From: Meloidogyne chitwoodi
Taxonomy: Eukaryota > Nematoda > Chromadorea > Rhabditida > Meloidogynidae
Assembly (NCBI GenBank): GCA_015183035.1
Contig: JACZZP010000005.1
Location: 620,001-684,000, forward strand
Direction: 5' to 3'
Length of the DNA: 64,000 nt
The notes under the pieces are model-generated. The model ran no database searches. It was given only the letters and a program-made list of their open reading frames with translations, and was not told the origin of the DNA. Position numbers and translations under genes: made by a program. Positions 1 through 13,072 of this stretch are shown piece after piece. Positions within the stretch are counted from its first letter, which is position 1. Every line of letters begins with the position of its first letter.

Positions 1-875
1 AAAATCCTCAAAAAACACCAAAAATCCGCAAAAATCCGCAAATCCTCATTTTCAAAAAAAATCCTCAACGAACTCGTAAAATCCTCAAAATGAGGATAAA
101 TCCGCAGATCTGGCAGCTCTGATCTAAACATTAAAATATTTGTAATTATAACTGTTTATATATACCTAACTTCAATTTTTGTGAAATATTCTAACTTTAC
201 GAAAATAGAATTAACGAGAATTTTCTTTATTGAAATTTTAAGTTTTTTGTCAAATTTTTTGATTTACAATTTATAATAAAGTTTTATTATTTATTTTTTT
301 TTTAGCAAAGCAGGAAAAATAGTATACCTACCTATATGAAATTATAATATGAATCATAAATTATATTAAAAATTTATTAAATTTATTTAGCAAAGCAGAG
401 CTGAATTAATTTAGATTTTCGGGATTTTTTCTTCTTTAATTTTCAATTTTAAAGATTCAAAAAATTTTTATTTATTGATTCTAGGAGAAGGGAGATTAAT
501 TTTTCTTCACAAATAATTTCACTGAACATTACTTAACAATTTTCTTTAGGCAAGAAAAAAGAACGCCATCTTTGAATTGTATGTTGAGGCTTATTTTAGT
601 CTATTGCCCTTATTTTTTCCTATTAATACAAGCCTTTTTTATTCATTTAACTCATAATAAGACTATTATTAATTTCTGTTGTAATAATTTAGATCTTTAT
701 TTTAAATTTTAAAATTCAAAAATAAACAGAAAATTTTTAAATTATAATCTTTTAACATTTAAAAATTAATTTTGTCAAGATCCACATAATTTAAATTTTT
801 TTTTGAATTGATCATTTTGTGAATTGTCTATAATTAATTATTTCTCAATTAAAATTTAGAAAAAAATAATAAAAA
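1..875. other. Intergenic, AT-rich, with repeat fragment at left edge
   Basis: The first ~125 bases contain repeated ATCCTCA/ATCCGCA words and a TCCTCATTTT / AAAATGAGGA inverted pair, so they look like the end of a dispersed foldback element cut by the window edge. From about 380 to 870 the sequence (AGCAAAGCAGAGCTG..., GGCAAGAAAAAAGAACGCC...) has a diverged counterpart at about 2480-3110, showing that the SPRY gene duplication included ~0.5 kb of upstream DNA. No coding exon is seen. Confidence 0.5.
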
Positions 876-2242
876 ATGAGTGAAAGTCTGCAAGATTCCT
901 TTGATGATTTATCAATTATTGGTTCATGTTCTTTTAAAGAATGTAATTGTTGCAAAACTTTGGAAGTAAAAAATTGAAAAAAAAGTTTTAAAATTAAAAT
1001 TTATTTTTTAGACTGAAAAAGAACAAATAAATAAAACATTAGAAAAAATTTTATTAAAAATTGATTCGGTAAGTTTATTTTTAATTATTTTGATTTATAA
1101 CTAAAAAATTTAAGGTTGAAGAAACAAATGCTTCTCTTAATGTTAAAGTAACAGAATTAACTTCAGAATTGGAAAAATTACGCAAAGAAAATGTGAAAAA
1201 AGTGGTATGTTTATTTTAATTAATATATAATTTTTTATTAATTTAAATTATTTTAAGCATTTTGTTAAACTTTCAAATTATTTTCTTCCTTTTACCTCAG
1301 TAAGTTTGTTCGCCTCGATGCAGGAAAAATTAAATATCAACATGTTGAGGGTCAAGGTACTTATTATATTTCGTGTTAGAATTTGGCCTCTTTCGAGATT
1401 TTTATTCTAAAATTTTTTTTTTATCATCCGAATTTTCCTCACTTGAAAAGTTTGGTGTTCAAGCATAACAAAAAATTAAAAACGAACTCCGAGTCGAAGA
1501 TTCTTGTAAAAAATTTTAATATTTAAGATGACCAATGGACTGCCGTTTATCCGCAATGTTCTTTCGAAGCTTTTATGGGAACTTTAAAATATTGTTGTGA
1601 CTTTTCTTTATTTTATTTTGAGATGACAATGATAATGGAAGAAATAAAAGCTGATGAATAGTATGTTTATTATAAGAATTTTTATTATAATTGTATTTAA
1701 TTGAAAGAACACCTCTATTAGAACTCCTAATCTTAAAACTCTTTCAAATTATATTTGTTATTTATTTCCCTCAAAATAAATATTAAATTATTTTTCAGTT
1801 ATTACGCTTGCATTGGCATTCAAAATTCTATTGCTAAAATTTTTTTATGTAATAATGATAAAACAAATTGGAAAAGTAATGAAAAAATACTTGAAAAATT
1901 CTCTTGGAACGATGGAGATGTTTTTGGTTGTGGACTTGTTGTACCACCAAGGAAGGATTTAAATACACTTCCCTATGTGTTTTTTACTAAAAATGGGAAT
2001 ATAATCGGTAAGATTAAAATTTTTTTAATTAAAAATCTAAGTAGTGGGGGAGGAAAGGAATTAATTTTTTTTAATAAAAAAATTAATTCTTCTTAAATAT
2101 TTTAGTAGATAAAATTGTTATAGAAAACAAAATAGGCTTACTTCCTGAATTTATACTATTACGTTGTTCAATTGAACCTAATTTTGGAAATAATTTGACT
2201 ACGAAACCTTTTAGTTATAATATTTATGAATATACTATTTGA
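876..2242 (+). pseudogene. SPRY-domain protein, copy 1 (one frameshift in exon 4)
   Basis: Seven exons are visible: 876-965, 1012-1068, 1115-1204, 1258-1356, 1528-1660, 1799-2007, 2106-2242. They encode a Ser/Asp-rich start (MSESLQDSFDDLS), a coiled coil ([19 protein letters not shown]), then a SPRY domain with its [22 protein letters not shown] and LLPEF strands. No signal peptide, so intracellular if expressed. Exon 4 is 99 nt against 100 nt in the paralogue at 3112-4987; the missing base puts KFVRLDAGKIKYQHVEGQ out of frame with exon 3, although all later exons keep an open frame. It is either a recent pseudogene or carries a single-base assembly error. SPRY domains are protein-interaction modules; no partner can be deduced. 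Confidence 0.75.
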
Positions 2243-3111
2243 ATAATTTTTTTTTAATTTATTTTTTTTAAACTTTTTTTATTGATAAAAAATTGAATTT
2301 ATTTGAAACAACTTTTTTTTAAATATTTCTATGTAAGAAAAAAATATATTAAAATACTAGGTATAATAAGAATTATAAATTACTAAAAATTCTTTGGCAA
2401 AATAAAAAATATATAAATAGGAAATAATATTAAGTATTATTATAAATTATATTAAATAGGTATATATTTAGGTAATTTTGTAAAGCAGAGCTGCATTAAA
2501 ATATTTAGAATTTCGGAAATTTTTTTTTTGACCTTTAAATATTTAAAAATTTTTATCTATTGATTTTACAAGGAGGGAGATTAATTTTTCTTCATATGTA
2601 AATAATTTCACTGGACATTAATTACTTCATAATTTTCTTTATGCAAAAAAAGGACGCCTTGTTTGAATTTATGTGAAGGTTTATTTTAGTCTATTTCTTC
2701 CCATTCAACATTTTTTCCCTTTTATACCAGACTTTTTTTTTCGTTCATTTAACTTATCTAGTACCTATTTCTGTTGTCATAATTTACATAGATCTTTATT
2801 TTTAAAATTTAAAATCCAAAAATAAACAGAAATTCATTATATTATAATCTCTTAACTTTTTAAAAATTAATTTGTCAAGTTAACCCACCTAAAGGATAAA
2901 ATAACAAACAGCATGTTATTGTTACCTAATTCACACCTAAATTGAACAAATAAGTTAGAAACTGTTAGAGTCTAGTGAACGGACCTATAACTATTTTAGA
3001 GATTACCATTTACAACTTTTAATTTTAAATTTTTCGTTGTATTGATCATTTTGTGAATTGTTTATTAATTAATTATTCTTAATTAAAATTTAAGAAAAAA
3101 TATTTAATTAA
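2243..3111. other. Spacer between tandem SPRY genes
   Basis: AT-rich spacer. From about 2480 it repeats the upstream region of copy 1 (GTAAAGCAGAGCTGCA, AATTTCACTGGACATTA, AATAAACAGAAATT). A stretch at about 2880-3010 (AACCCACCTAAAGGATAAAATA... ) is absent from the copy-1 flank and is probably a small insertion. No exon seen. Confidence 0.45.
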
Positions 3112-4987
3112 ATGAGTGAAAGTTCGCAAAGTTCCTTTGAAGATTTATCAATTATTGGTTCATCTTGTTCTAACGAATGTAATTATGTAAAGCGTATACA
3201 AACTTTGGAAGTAAAAAATTAAAAAAAAAGTTTTAAAATTAAAATTTATTTTTTAGACTGAAAAAGAACAAATAAATAAAACATTAGAAAAAATTTTGTT
3301 AAAAATTGATTCGGTAAGTTTATTTTTAATTATTTTGTTTTAACTAAAAAATTTGGTACTTCTGAACTTTTTGCGGACAAACATCTCTATACCTATATAA
3401 TAAAAAAAATCATCCAATGGTCAATATTTTCCCCAAGAAAGTATAATTTCATCAAAAACGTCTCTATCACAACCAGGGACGAGCGCATTGCGTTTTGTGT
3501 TATTTGCGATGATTTTTGTCCTTGCGTTTTTGCAGAATGTATCTTGCGCTCGTCCCTGTCACCAATCATTTTCCTTCATAAAATAACTATGGAGGAAGGA
3601 GGAAAGAAATTAATTATTTGTCCGAAAAAAGTCAGGGGATAATACGTAAGTACCAAAAATTTAAGGTTGAAGAAACAAATGCTTCTCTTAAGTTTAAAGT
3701 AACAGAATTAACCTCAGAATTGGAAAAATTACGTAAAGAAAATGATAAAAAAGTGGTATGTTTATTTATTTTTATTTTATTATAAAAATTATTTTAAGCA
3801 TTTTGTTAAACTTTCAAATAGTATTAGTAACTACAAACTTAGTAAATTCGTTCACCTTGATGATGGAAAAGTGAAATATCAACATGTTGAGGGTGAAGGT
3901 AATATTCATATTTCGAATCAAAGTCGGGCAAAATTTTGCCTGAAATTTTTCATAATTTTCAATCCGAATTTTCTCACTTTAATTCAAAAAATTCTGACTG
4001 GGTCATTTACAACAAAAAAATCTCCGGACTCATAGATTACAAACTTTAAAATTTTTTATATTTAGATGATCATTGGGCTGGTGTTTATCCAATAAATTCT
4101 TTTTGTGATTTTAAAAGAGCTATACACCTTTGTAGTGACTTTTCTTTATTTTATTTTGAAATGACAATGATAATGGAAGAAATAAAAGCTAATGAAGAGT
4201 ATGTTTATTAAAAGAATTTAAATAGCTGTAAATATTTAATTGAAAAAACACCTCCATTATATATCTATTGAGATTATCTTAAAACCCTTTCCAAGGATAT
4301 TTATAAATTTATTTGAAAATTATATTTCTCTCAAAATAAATATACCTAATTATTTTTCAGTTATTATGCTTGCATTGGAATTAATAATTCTATTGCTAAA
4401 ATTCTTTTATGTAATGATGAAAAAACAAATTGGAAAAGTAATGGAAAAATAATTAAAAAATTCTCTTGGAATGATAAAGATGTTTTTGGTTGTGGACTTG
4501 TTGTACCACCAAGGAAGGATTTAAATACACTTCCCTATGTGTTTTTTACTAAAAATGGGAATATAATCGGTAAGATTATATTTTTTTAAAATTTAATTTT
4601 GATTAATTTCCATCCATCTTCGATTTCAAAATTATCGGACAGTTCAGCATTTTTAGTTACTGGCAATTATATAAATTCATTTCCAGGCTATTTGTTTTTC
4701 GAATTAAAGTAAATATTTATTTACTCAATCCGCAAAATTTTGTGAATTGAAAAGCTCCTTATCTTCCAGCCGAATAATCTGTTGGTGGATGGGAATTTAA
4801 TTAAAAAATAAATTTTCAATAAAAAAATTAATTCTTCTTAAATATTTTAGTAGATAAAATTGTTATAGAAAACAAAATAGGCTTACTTCCTGAATTTATA
4901 CTATTACGTTGTTCAATTGAACCTAATTTTGGAAATAATTTGACTACGAAACCTTTTAGTTATAATATTTATGAATATACTATTTGA
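3112..4987 (+). CDS. Coiled-coil SPRY-domain protein, copy 2 (intact)
   Basis: Seven exons: 3112-3210, 3257-3313, 3666-3755, 3799-3898, 4066-4198, 4361-4569, 4851-4987; the frame is open throughout. Order: Ser/Glu-rich N terminus ([13 protein letters not shown]), a short helix and a coiled coil (exons 2-3), then a SPRY domain (exons 4-7) with [55 protein letters not shown] and [17 protein letters not shown]. There is no signal peptide, so it is not of the secreted SPRYSEC effector type known from cyst nematodes; a cytosolic adaptor role is inferred. Intron 2 is ~300 bp longer than in copy 1 because of a MITE. The last exon and the end of exon 6 are almost identical to copy 1, suggesting gene conversion. 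Confidence 0.8.
3355..3654. mobile_element. hAT-like MITE, 300 bp, with 8-bp target duplication
   Basis: The element begins GGTACTT and ends AAGTACC and is flanked by AAAAATTT at 3347-3354 and 3655-3662. Intron 2 of the paralogous gene at 876-2242 lacks it and shows the empty site. Inside is a second, perfect 14-bp inverted pair, CAGGGACGAGCGCA (about 3474) and TGCGCTCGTCCCTG (about 3546), so the middle can fold into a strong stem. It is non-coding and too short for a transposase. An 8-bp duplication is typical of the hAT superfamily; family assignment is inference. Confidence 0.8.
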
Positions 4988-5642
4988 ATAATTTTTTTTT
5001 AATTTATTTTTTTTAAACTTTTTTTATTGATAAAAAATTGAATTTATTTGAAACAATTTTTTTTTATTATTTCTTGTAAGGAAAAAATATGTATATTTCA
5101 AATAAGAGCTGTATGAAGATTTTTATTTTGGAGACTTTCAATTTTTAAATTTAAAAATTTTAAGTTCTCAAATTTTAATATTATTATTCTAGCATTGTAA
5201 GATATTTTAATAATAATAAAAAAAAATTTAATATAACCGAGGGATATAAAGCATAATTAATTTGTTTAAAATGGACGGAATTATACAAATAAAATTGTAG
5301 AAAATAAAATATTATTAGGAAATGAGCAAATTTTAAATTTTGAAAAAATAAATTTTGGATTAAAGACTGACAAGATTAAAAAATAATAACTGACCAGTAT
5401 ATTATGATGGAATAAAATATTTAGGTATTTTTTGTATAGGTAAAAATTATGAAAACCTCTTTTTTATGTACAAAAACTGAAAAAAGAATATGTAAAAATA
5501 AATAGGAGGGGCAGTCTATTGAAGTGCCTGTCTATCAGTGATTTATTATGGAAAGATGTATAGTAGGTAGATTTAAGCTCAGATAACTTAAAGGATTATA
5601 ATGTACATAAAATAGAGGAATATAAAATAAAGAATGAATTAA
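4988..5642. other. Intergenic between SPRY copy 2 and fut-8
   Basis: AT-rich 3' flanks of two convergent genes. The first ~80 bases repeat the copy-1 3' flank. No further exon, RNA gene or repeat array recognised. Confidence 0.4.
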
Positions 5643-8600
5643 CTAATCAAAAATAGGAAAATCCACAATCCTCCACTTTTCTCGTACCAAAAAAGAAGGA
5701 AAAAGTCCTGTACGACCATTTCTCCTATTTACACCCTTTGACCATCCATTCCAATGATTACCTGCTATACCTAAATTAAATTTAAAATAATTTATTAAAA
5801 TTAAAGAAAACCAATAATATCTCCTTTATTTAAATCAATTTGTTCATTATTTTCTGCTTTAAAATTATCAATTGCTTCGACTTCGTGTGCTTAAATAAAT
5901 TAAATTTATTTTATTTTTTTAATTTATTAATTAATTAATTTTATTAAGTTTTTACCCGATTGGCCACCAAAGTAGAAAATATCATCTAATGAGTGAATAT
6001 TGTTCCCGGCATCTCCAACTCTTGCTTGCATTAATTCATAACCTATCCTACAGACCTTTAAATAATAAATAAAAAATTAAATTAAATAATTTAATTTAAA
6101 ATATTTGAATTAACAAATATTAACTCTATTTTGTATAAAATCCTAGTAGTAACCGAGTAAAATATATAACGGAAGGGACAGAAATTGATAGAATTTTAGA
6201 AGAATTTTTTAAAAATGATTAGGACAGAATGAAATAAAAGTCCGATTCACTTCTAAGAGAGGTTAATAAACAATATATAAAAAATTTTATGATAAAAGAC
6301 ACAAATACTCATTAATAAAAAAAACCACAAAATGTCCGTTGTCAATCCCGAAAAATCAGGGATTTTGAAATTTTATTCAAAAAACTAAGGATTTATTTAA
6401 ATAATGTCCTAAAAATAAAAACAAAAACATTAATTAATTAATTACCTGACTACTAAAAGTACAAACAATATAACTACATTCAGCAAGTATCCTAACATCT
6501 GCAATTACACCAAAAAGTGAACGATCAGTATATCTTGAATTTGGTTTGGCTACTTTAAATTAAATTAAACAAAAAAATTTAAAAATAAATTTAATATTTG
6601 TACAAACCTTTTGCTGTTTCATGATTACCATAAATTAGCCACCCATCATTACTATATTTTTCTTTAGCTTCTAAAATAACTGAAGGATCATCGGTTGCAA
6701 TAAAAACACGTTTGGGCAATAAAGGAAAATTTAAACGTCTTTTTTCTACTTTAAACCAGAGATCTGCCCATTCCATATATTCTTCTAAGCTGTGAAAGGC
6801 TGCTTCTGAACCAACTTTGTCTGTACGTCGAATTTGTAGGCCAACTACTGGACCTTTAAATACTTAAATATATTTAATTTAAAAAATTATTAAAATTTAA
6901 GGAAAGAAAATGTGTGAAAAAGGTGAGGAAAGGATAGAAGACTAAACTAAAATTTTAAAAATTTATAAAAAAATTAAAAATCAAAAATTTCTTCCTTACC
7001 AAGATGAAAAGGTATTTGCTGCTTTGCTTTGTTCACAAATTTTTCTACCTTCTCATTTTCTCGCATTAGAAAATTTAAAAATTGAGCAATAAAAAAGGCT
7101 GGAGGATTAGAATGATGAATGAGCAATAAATCAGAAAATTGTGAAGGAAATGAGAGTGGAAGTTGTTCTGGTCTTGATGTTAGGCCATCTATTATAGGCA
7201 AACGAACAATTTTGTTAGATTGGGTTATTTGATTGAAAGGTTCAATATTTACATTATTTGATATCTGTTTAATATATTTATTTAATTTTATTTGAAATTT
7301 TATATTTTTGGTGGTGATATTTTGGAATTATTAATATAGAGGAGAATTTTGATAATATTCTTCTCTATTTTTAATAAATATTTGTAAATTTATTTTTATT
7401 TTTAAAAAATTGCCATACTTCTTTAAATACTAAAAAAGTTAAAAAACATAGTGTCCTGCAGAATAAAAAAAATAAAAATTCCCTAGACTAATTTAAAATA
7501 AATTTTTCTTTCTAAAGGCATCGAATAGAAATTGAATCAGTCTATATATTTTAGGGCTGTTTATATAAATAAATTGTGTATTAATTTAGAATTATATATT
7601 TAAAATAAAATATTATTTAAAGTTAAATTTACATGCTCAGCCCACGAACACTTTCCAACAGGTAAAAAGGCAGCATTCCATCCATTATCAGAATAACGCC
7701 AAGAAGATCCATCTCTTTCTAATACCAAACTAAAAAATTAAATTAATTATTTTTTAAAATTAAAATACATATATTTTTACGTTCTATTAGATGTTGCTGC
7801 CATTATTAGGCAATAAGTGACATGATGTATTTGACAGCCAAAACCGCAACCTTTATTAAGCTAAAATGAAAGAGGATTTTTTAAATTAATTAATTTTTAA
7901 ATTACCTCACACAACAAAAACCTCGTATTTTTGCAATCTGAAGGGTTTTGTAATTTTTTTAAAGTTTCTTTTATTCTTTCTGCAATTTTATCTAATACAT
8001 GTTTATGCCATTCATTTGCTCTATCCACAAAAGAAAGTGTTCGGGAATGTGTCAAAATATGTTCAAACTTTTTTTAATTAAATAAAAAATAATTAATATG
8101 GATAATTTAATTCTTAGAGTATAAATTTTCAATTTTAGTCACCTTAAGAAATAAAAAATAAAAAAATATCTTTGGTGGAAAACCCTACACACGAACCCTC
8201 TGGACGTAGAGAAAATGTTACTTTTTTGAGAATAACTTTTTTAATAAAATTTTAAAAATTTTAGTTTTGAGGTGTTTTGTAGCAAATTTAATTCTCTATT
8301 AATTAAAAAAAAATATTTAAAAAAATATATTATTCTTGTAAAGTTATAGGCCAAAAAGTAACCTAAGATTTCCCTCAAAACTCACTTGTTGTTTTAAAAT
8401 ATTTTTATTATTTTTTCCAATTAATTTGCCAAATTCTGGACTATTAATTTTCAAAAATAATTCAAAAATATTATTTTGTAATATTCTTTTAGTTTCTTCA
8501 TGTTCTTTTGTATATAATTGTCCCTTAATGTGCTGTTCTGCTGCCACAATTAGCGGGGCTATTTTATGAAGACCTAAATCTTCTCCTACATAATCACTTG

Positions 8601-9132
8601 CTAAATTCTCTTCCGGAGCCTTTAAATAATTTAAATAAATTTTTTATTTTTTTTTAAACTTTACTTTATGTATTAAAAATTGGTCTGGTTTAACAGGACG
8701 AAAATCACGATTTCCAGCTACTTTTCTTAATTGAACATTTTCTTCTTGAATTTCCATAAGTTGATATTTTAATCTTTCCAATTCGTTAATAAAATGAAGA
8801 CAATCTTCCTTTTTCAATTTTTTTGTTAGTTTTTGTTCTATAATTGAAAATAAAATATTTTTAAATTTTTAAGGGAATTTTTAAATTTTTAGAGCCAGTA
8901 CAATCTCTCCAACAAAAATTTAAAAAAATTTTTATTTTTTAAATTTACCTCTTTCTGGCTCTGTTGATTTTTGTTGTAAAATAACTGAAGGACAAGTAAT
9001 ATCTTGTTGTAAAAAAACAATTGCAAGTAAAGTAAGCCATAAAAGTGCTATTGCAGCTAATACATATCTTCCCCAATATAATGCTGTAATTCCCCCATTA
9101 TTTGATAAAAATATTTTATTATAAAATTTCAT
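5643..9132 (-). CDS. fut-8: Alpha-(1,6)-fucosyltransferase (FUT8, GT23)
   Basis: Twelve exons on the minus strand: 9132-8949, 8837-8665, 8619-8386, 8067-7906, 7860-7781, 7729-7633, 7264-7000, 6862-6608, 6552-6446, 6055-5956, 5889-5812, 5770-5643; they join in frame to 620 aa (human FUT8 is 575). It is a Golgi type II membrane enzyme that adds core alpha-1,6 fucose from GDP-fucose to the innermost GlcNAc of N-glycans. Visible: a short cytosolic tail, a TM helix (residues ~20-40, [19 protein letters not shown]), a coiled-coil stem (exon 2), the GT23 domain with the GDP-fucose-binding [17 protein letters not shown] and [16 protein letters not shown] motifs, and a C-terminal SH3-like domain ([39 protein letters not shown]). 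ATG 9132 gives the usual short cytosolic tail. Intact and single copy here. Confidence 0.95.
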
Positions 9133-11588
9133 GAGGAACAACTTCAAGAAGCACCAAAAAAATAAAAATTTTAAATTTTTAAATAAAGGATTTAATTCAT
9201 TTTTTAAATAATTAAGTAGTAAAATTTAAGCGCATAACTGGATAAAAAATTAAAGAATAAAAAAATATTAATATTAAAATATTTAATTAAAAGATTAAAA
9301 ATACAAATTAAAAAATAGTGGGATGAAAGTAAAAAAAAATTAAAAAAAAAATTTTTTTAATTTAAAAATAATAAAAGGATTAAAAAAATTAATATGCAAA
9401 TAATAAACAAATTTATTTTTTTAATTCAAAAAAAAAAAATAAAAATAATTTTAAAATTTAATTTTAAATAAAAATTAAATATAAATTCTCTAATAATTAT
9501 TTAATAAATTAAAAAAATAAATTTTAATTATTACAACAAATATATATATATTTACACATTTAAATTACTAAATTATTTTATTCATCGACCAAATAAACTA
9601 ATAGATAATATATCTCTGTTATGACTGTTTTAGACGTAGAAAACGCGGCATCACATATTTTACGGCCAAAAGAAAATAAGAGAGAAATTGAAAAAGAGAG
9701 AAAATACTAAAAAATAGAAGAAATAAAGATAAAAAAAAAGTTATATAAAATAATGCCAGCTTTTAAAAATATTTTTGTTTCAAAAACAGGCATATTTTGG
9801 AGACACACACTACTCTCGAGGCAATTTATTTATGCGAGAGTAAGTAAGTCGAATAGGCAAAAAAAGAGGAAAAGGCAGCAAAGCCTCCTTTACACTTCCT
9901 TTTACTTTTAAATAACAAAACAAATTCCCTTAAATATACCAAAAAGATTCTATTTGTTTGTTTTTGGTCTCAAAATCAGTCTTATTTCTCCCCACAAAAA
10001 CTCATTTTTATTCCCTATGGCACTCAAAATATATTTATTTCCTTGAAGAAAATGGCATTAAGAAAAATTAAAAAAAATAAATTTTGTGCAGTCAAAATGT
10101 TTTACTTTTTCTTTATTATTTAAAAACAAATTTGGTCAACAAAACAACTTTTCCCCTTTTTATTTTTTTTCTCCTCTCTTTTTATTAACAGCTGACTGTT
10201 GAGATGAGAAGATATATATTTTAGAAATGAGAGATATTTAACTGAAAATATTATTTTTATTTTTATCATTCTTTTATTTTTAAAATTTTATAGATTTTTA
10301 TACTAAACTTTAAAATGACTATAAAAAATAAAACAATTGTCATAAATAAATGTGGCCTTAAAATTGCTTGAAAATTAAAAAAAAAAGATAAAAAATGGAC
10401 AATTGGTCCATTATTTTTTATTTAAAAAATTTTTCTAAAAATATTAAAAAAAAGAAAATTTGACACAAAAAGGACAATTAAAAAAATAAAAATAAATATT
10501 TTATATAAAAAGGCTGCAAGTTTTAATGTTTATTTATGGAAAGTCTGTTTTTATGTTTTTAAATTTTAATATCAAAAAATAAAAATGTTTTTCTAAAAAA
10601 TTTGTAAAACATTTTTAAAATGTTTTGTTTGTTTTTAAAGAAAACATACAAACAAACAAATTTTTATCAGTTATTAATTTTACTTTCTTTTTACGGAGCA
10701 ATTAAAATAAAATAAATAAATTATTTAAATTTAAACATTTTTTTATTTTAAAGTTTTAATTAAAAAATAAAAAGGAAAAAAAACAACATAATTTTTATTG
10801 AGAAAATAACTACTAAAAAAAAGAGGAAAAAGAGCAATTTAAGGGGTTGGTTATAAACAAAAGTTGTCCCAAAAATTTGATGAGAGCAGATTACTTTTTA
10901 AAATATATAAGTATATCATAAAAATAATAAAAAAAGAGAAAAAACAATGGGGAAAAAATAGAAATAAATTCAATTTTTATAAAATTATTATTATTATTTT
11001 ATTTCTGTTAAAAAAATATTAAAGACCTTTTTTAATAATTTAAAAAAAATTTTAATTTCTTAAAAAATTAATCTAAAAATCGAAAATAAAATTTAAAATA
11101 TTAAATTTTCGAAAAATTATTTTTTTTAAATAATAATCAAAAAAAAGTGACAATTTTAAATTTATTTAAAATTATTATTAAAAATATATTCGTGTGGTCT
11201 AAATGGAAAATTTGTGAAAAAAAATTAAATTAATACTTTGCATAATCAATGTGTAATTAAAATTAAAAAGGACAAAAAAAGGATAAATTTTAGTACATTT
11301 CATCTACCTATGTCTATTAAAAATAGAATTTGCCATGAAGAGATTAAATTGACATATTGCCAATTAACATAAATCGTCATTTAAAAAATCGGAATTTTTT
11401 AATTTTCCGGAATTACAGGAAAAAAGTTTTTTACTATTATTTTTAAAAATGTTTTAATTTAATAAAGTTAAAAAAATAAAAATCATTATTAATTTTTATG
11501 CATAACTTTACCAATAAATAATCAAAAATATAAAAAATATTAAAAATTATTTAAAAGAAAATTTTTTATTAGATTAAATTTTCAAATA
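9133..11588. other. 2.4-kb AT-rich intergenic region
   Basis: Between the divergent side of fut-8 and the 3' end of the mucin-like gene. Mostly A/T homopolymer runs. The least AT-rich part, ~9580-10000, contains ordinary mixed sequence (e.g. GACGTAGAAAACGCGGCATC) without a sustained open frame; it may hold fut-8 upstream regulatory DNA. Nothing else recognised. Confidence 0.35.
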
Positions 11589-12787
11589 GAAACAAGTCCT
11601 TCAGTATCATCAGATCCACGTCTTTTTTTAGTATAAATAATTAGGCCAATAAAAACAATACATTGAATAATAGTAAATATAATAAAGCTGATAGCGGCAA
11701 CCTATTATTTTAATAAATTAATTCTATAAATTTTTTATTAATTAAATTTTTTTCTGTATAAACTATAATGTTTTTAAGAGTTAGTATTGATTATAATAAA
11801 ATATTTAACCTTAAAATCAACTCGTTTATTAATCTCTTGTGGTGAAATTATAAACGGATTTTCTGTATTTATTTAATTTGTAATACTAATAATTCTGAAG
11901 ATTTTCTGAGTCTACAACTTTAAAGTGCGTATTTCATTTCTGTATTTATTTAATTTGTAATACTAATAATTCTGAAGATTTTCTGAGTCTACAACTTTAA
12001 AGTGCGTATTTCAAAAATAAAAAGTGGGATTTTGATGATTTTATTAAAATATAGCCTTTTTAAAAAAGGAACTCCAACCTCAAATTAATTTATTTTATTT
12101 TTAAAATATCATTTAGCTAATTTATTGTCCTAATTATTTATAAAAATATTAAAAACCATCCATCCAATGCTTTTAAGATAAACAAAAACTGTTGGTTTTT
12201 CTGTTGTTATAAAACTTGTTGTTGTTGTTTCTGTTTTAGGAGTTTTTGTGGTTGTGGATTTAGTGATAGGTTTAGTTGTTGTTGTTGAATTTGAAAATGG
12301 GAAAATTGATGTTTGTGTTGTTTTTACTGTTTGATTTGTTTTTGGTGTTTTTAGTGTTTCTGTTGTTTTTGGTGTTTGTGTTGTTGTTGTTAATTCTGTT
12401 GTTGTGTTTATGTCTTCTGTTTTTATATTAAAATGTTTAAGGAATCTCTCCAACTGAAATAAATATTTATTTAAAAAACTCAAGTGAAGATAAACAAGTT
12501 TTGTCTTTTTGCCAGTGCTTTATATAATTAGCTCCGGAAAAACTTTCTCTTTTTATATCATCAATCAATGTCCTTAGTAAATCTCACTTAAAAAATCTTT
12601 TTTTTATTAATTTAAAAAAAACACTTACAATTCTGTTTTTATGATTTCCTTTAAATTTTTTATAAAAGTAGTTTTCAGAAGAATCAAAAGATTGTTCATT
12701 ATCAAAATAATCATAATAATTGAATGCATGTGACCAACAATTAATTAAAAAGGCAATTAAAATAATAATAAACAAAATTTTTAACAT
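11589..12787 (-). CDS. Thr-rich mucin-like single-pass membrane protein
   Basis: Unnamed family. Exon 1 (12787 to ~12629) encodes a signal peptide (MLKILFIIILIAFLINCWS) and an acidic Tyr/Asp-rich stretch. The next piece (~12590-12500) reads in the DLLRTLIDDIKRESFSG frame, then joins at ~12440 to a mucin-like segment (to ~12180) of Thr/Lys/Pro repeats (TTTTQTPKTTETLK...), expected to be heavily O-glycosylated. A probable exon at ~11880-11818 (NPFIISPQEINKRVDFK) leads to the last exon (~11701 to 11589), with a TM helix (VAAISFIIFTIIQCIVFIGLI), a basic stop-transfer KKRRG and a short tail. Predicted topology: extracellular mucin, one TM, short cytosol. Two splice junctions are uncertain (first intron, and the one before the INKRVDFK exon). 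It lies 285 bp downstream of the M13 gene on the same strand. Confidence 0.6.
11861..12015. repeat. Tandem duplication, 2 x ~78 bp
   Basis: The segment starting TTCTGTATTTATTTAATTTG and ending AAGTGCGTATTTCA occurs twice head to tail (about 11858-11935 and 11936-12015), essentially without mismatch. It lies in the last long intron of the mucin-like gene and duplicates a splice-acceptor-like sequence read on the minus strand (AAATACAG). Confidence 0.85.
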
Positions 12788-13072
12788 TTTTTTATTTTTT
12801 AATCTTTAATAATAAGCAAATTTTATACTAATTTACAAAAATTTTTAAAGAAATGATTTAATAAATTAAATATATTTAACCAATTTTATCAAATAACACA
12901 AATTATGACAAATCATCCCCCAGTTCAGCCTTTTTTCAATTTTTATGTAAATGATTCACAAATATATATAAAATAAAAATTTTATTAAAAACATTTTTGC
13001 TTAAAAATATGGCATTTAACAGATAAAAGAATTAAAAATTTAATAAAAAATATATATCAATTTATTTTTATA

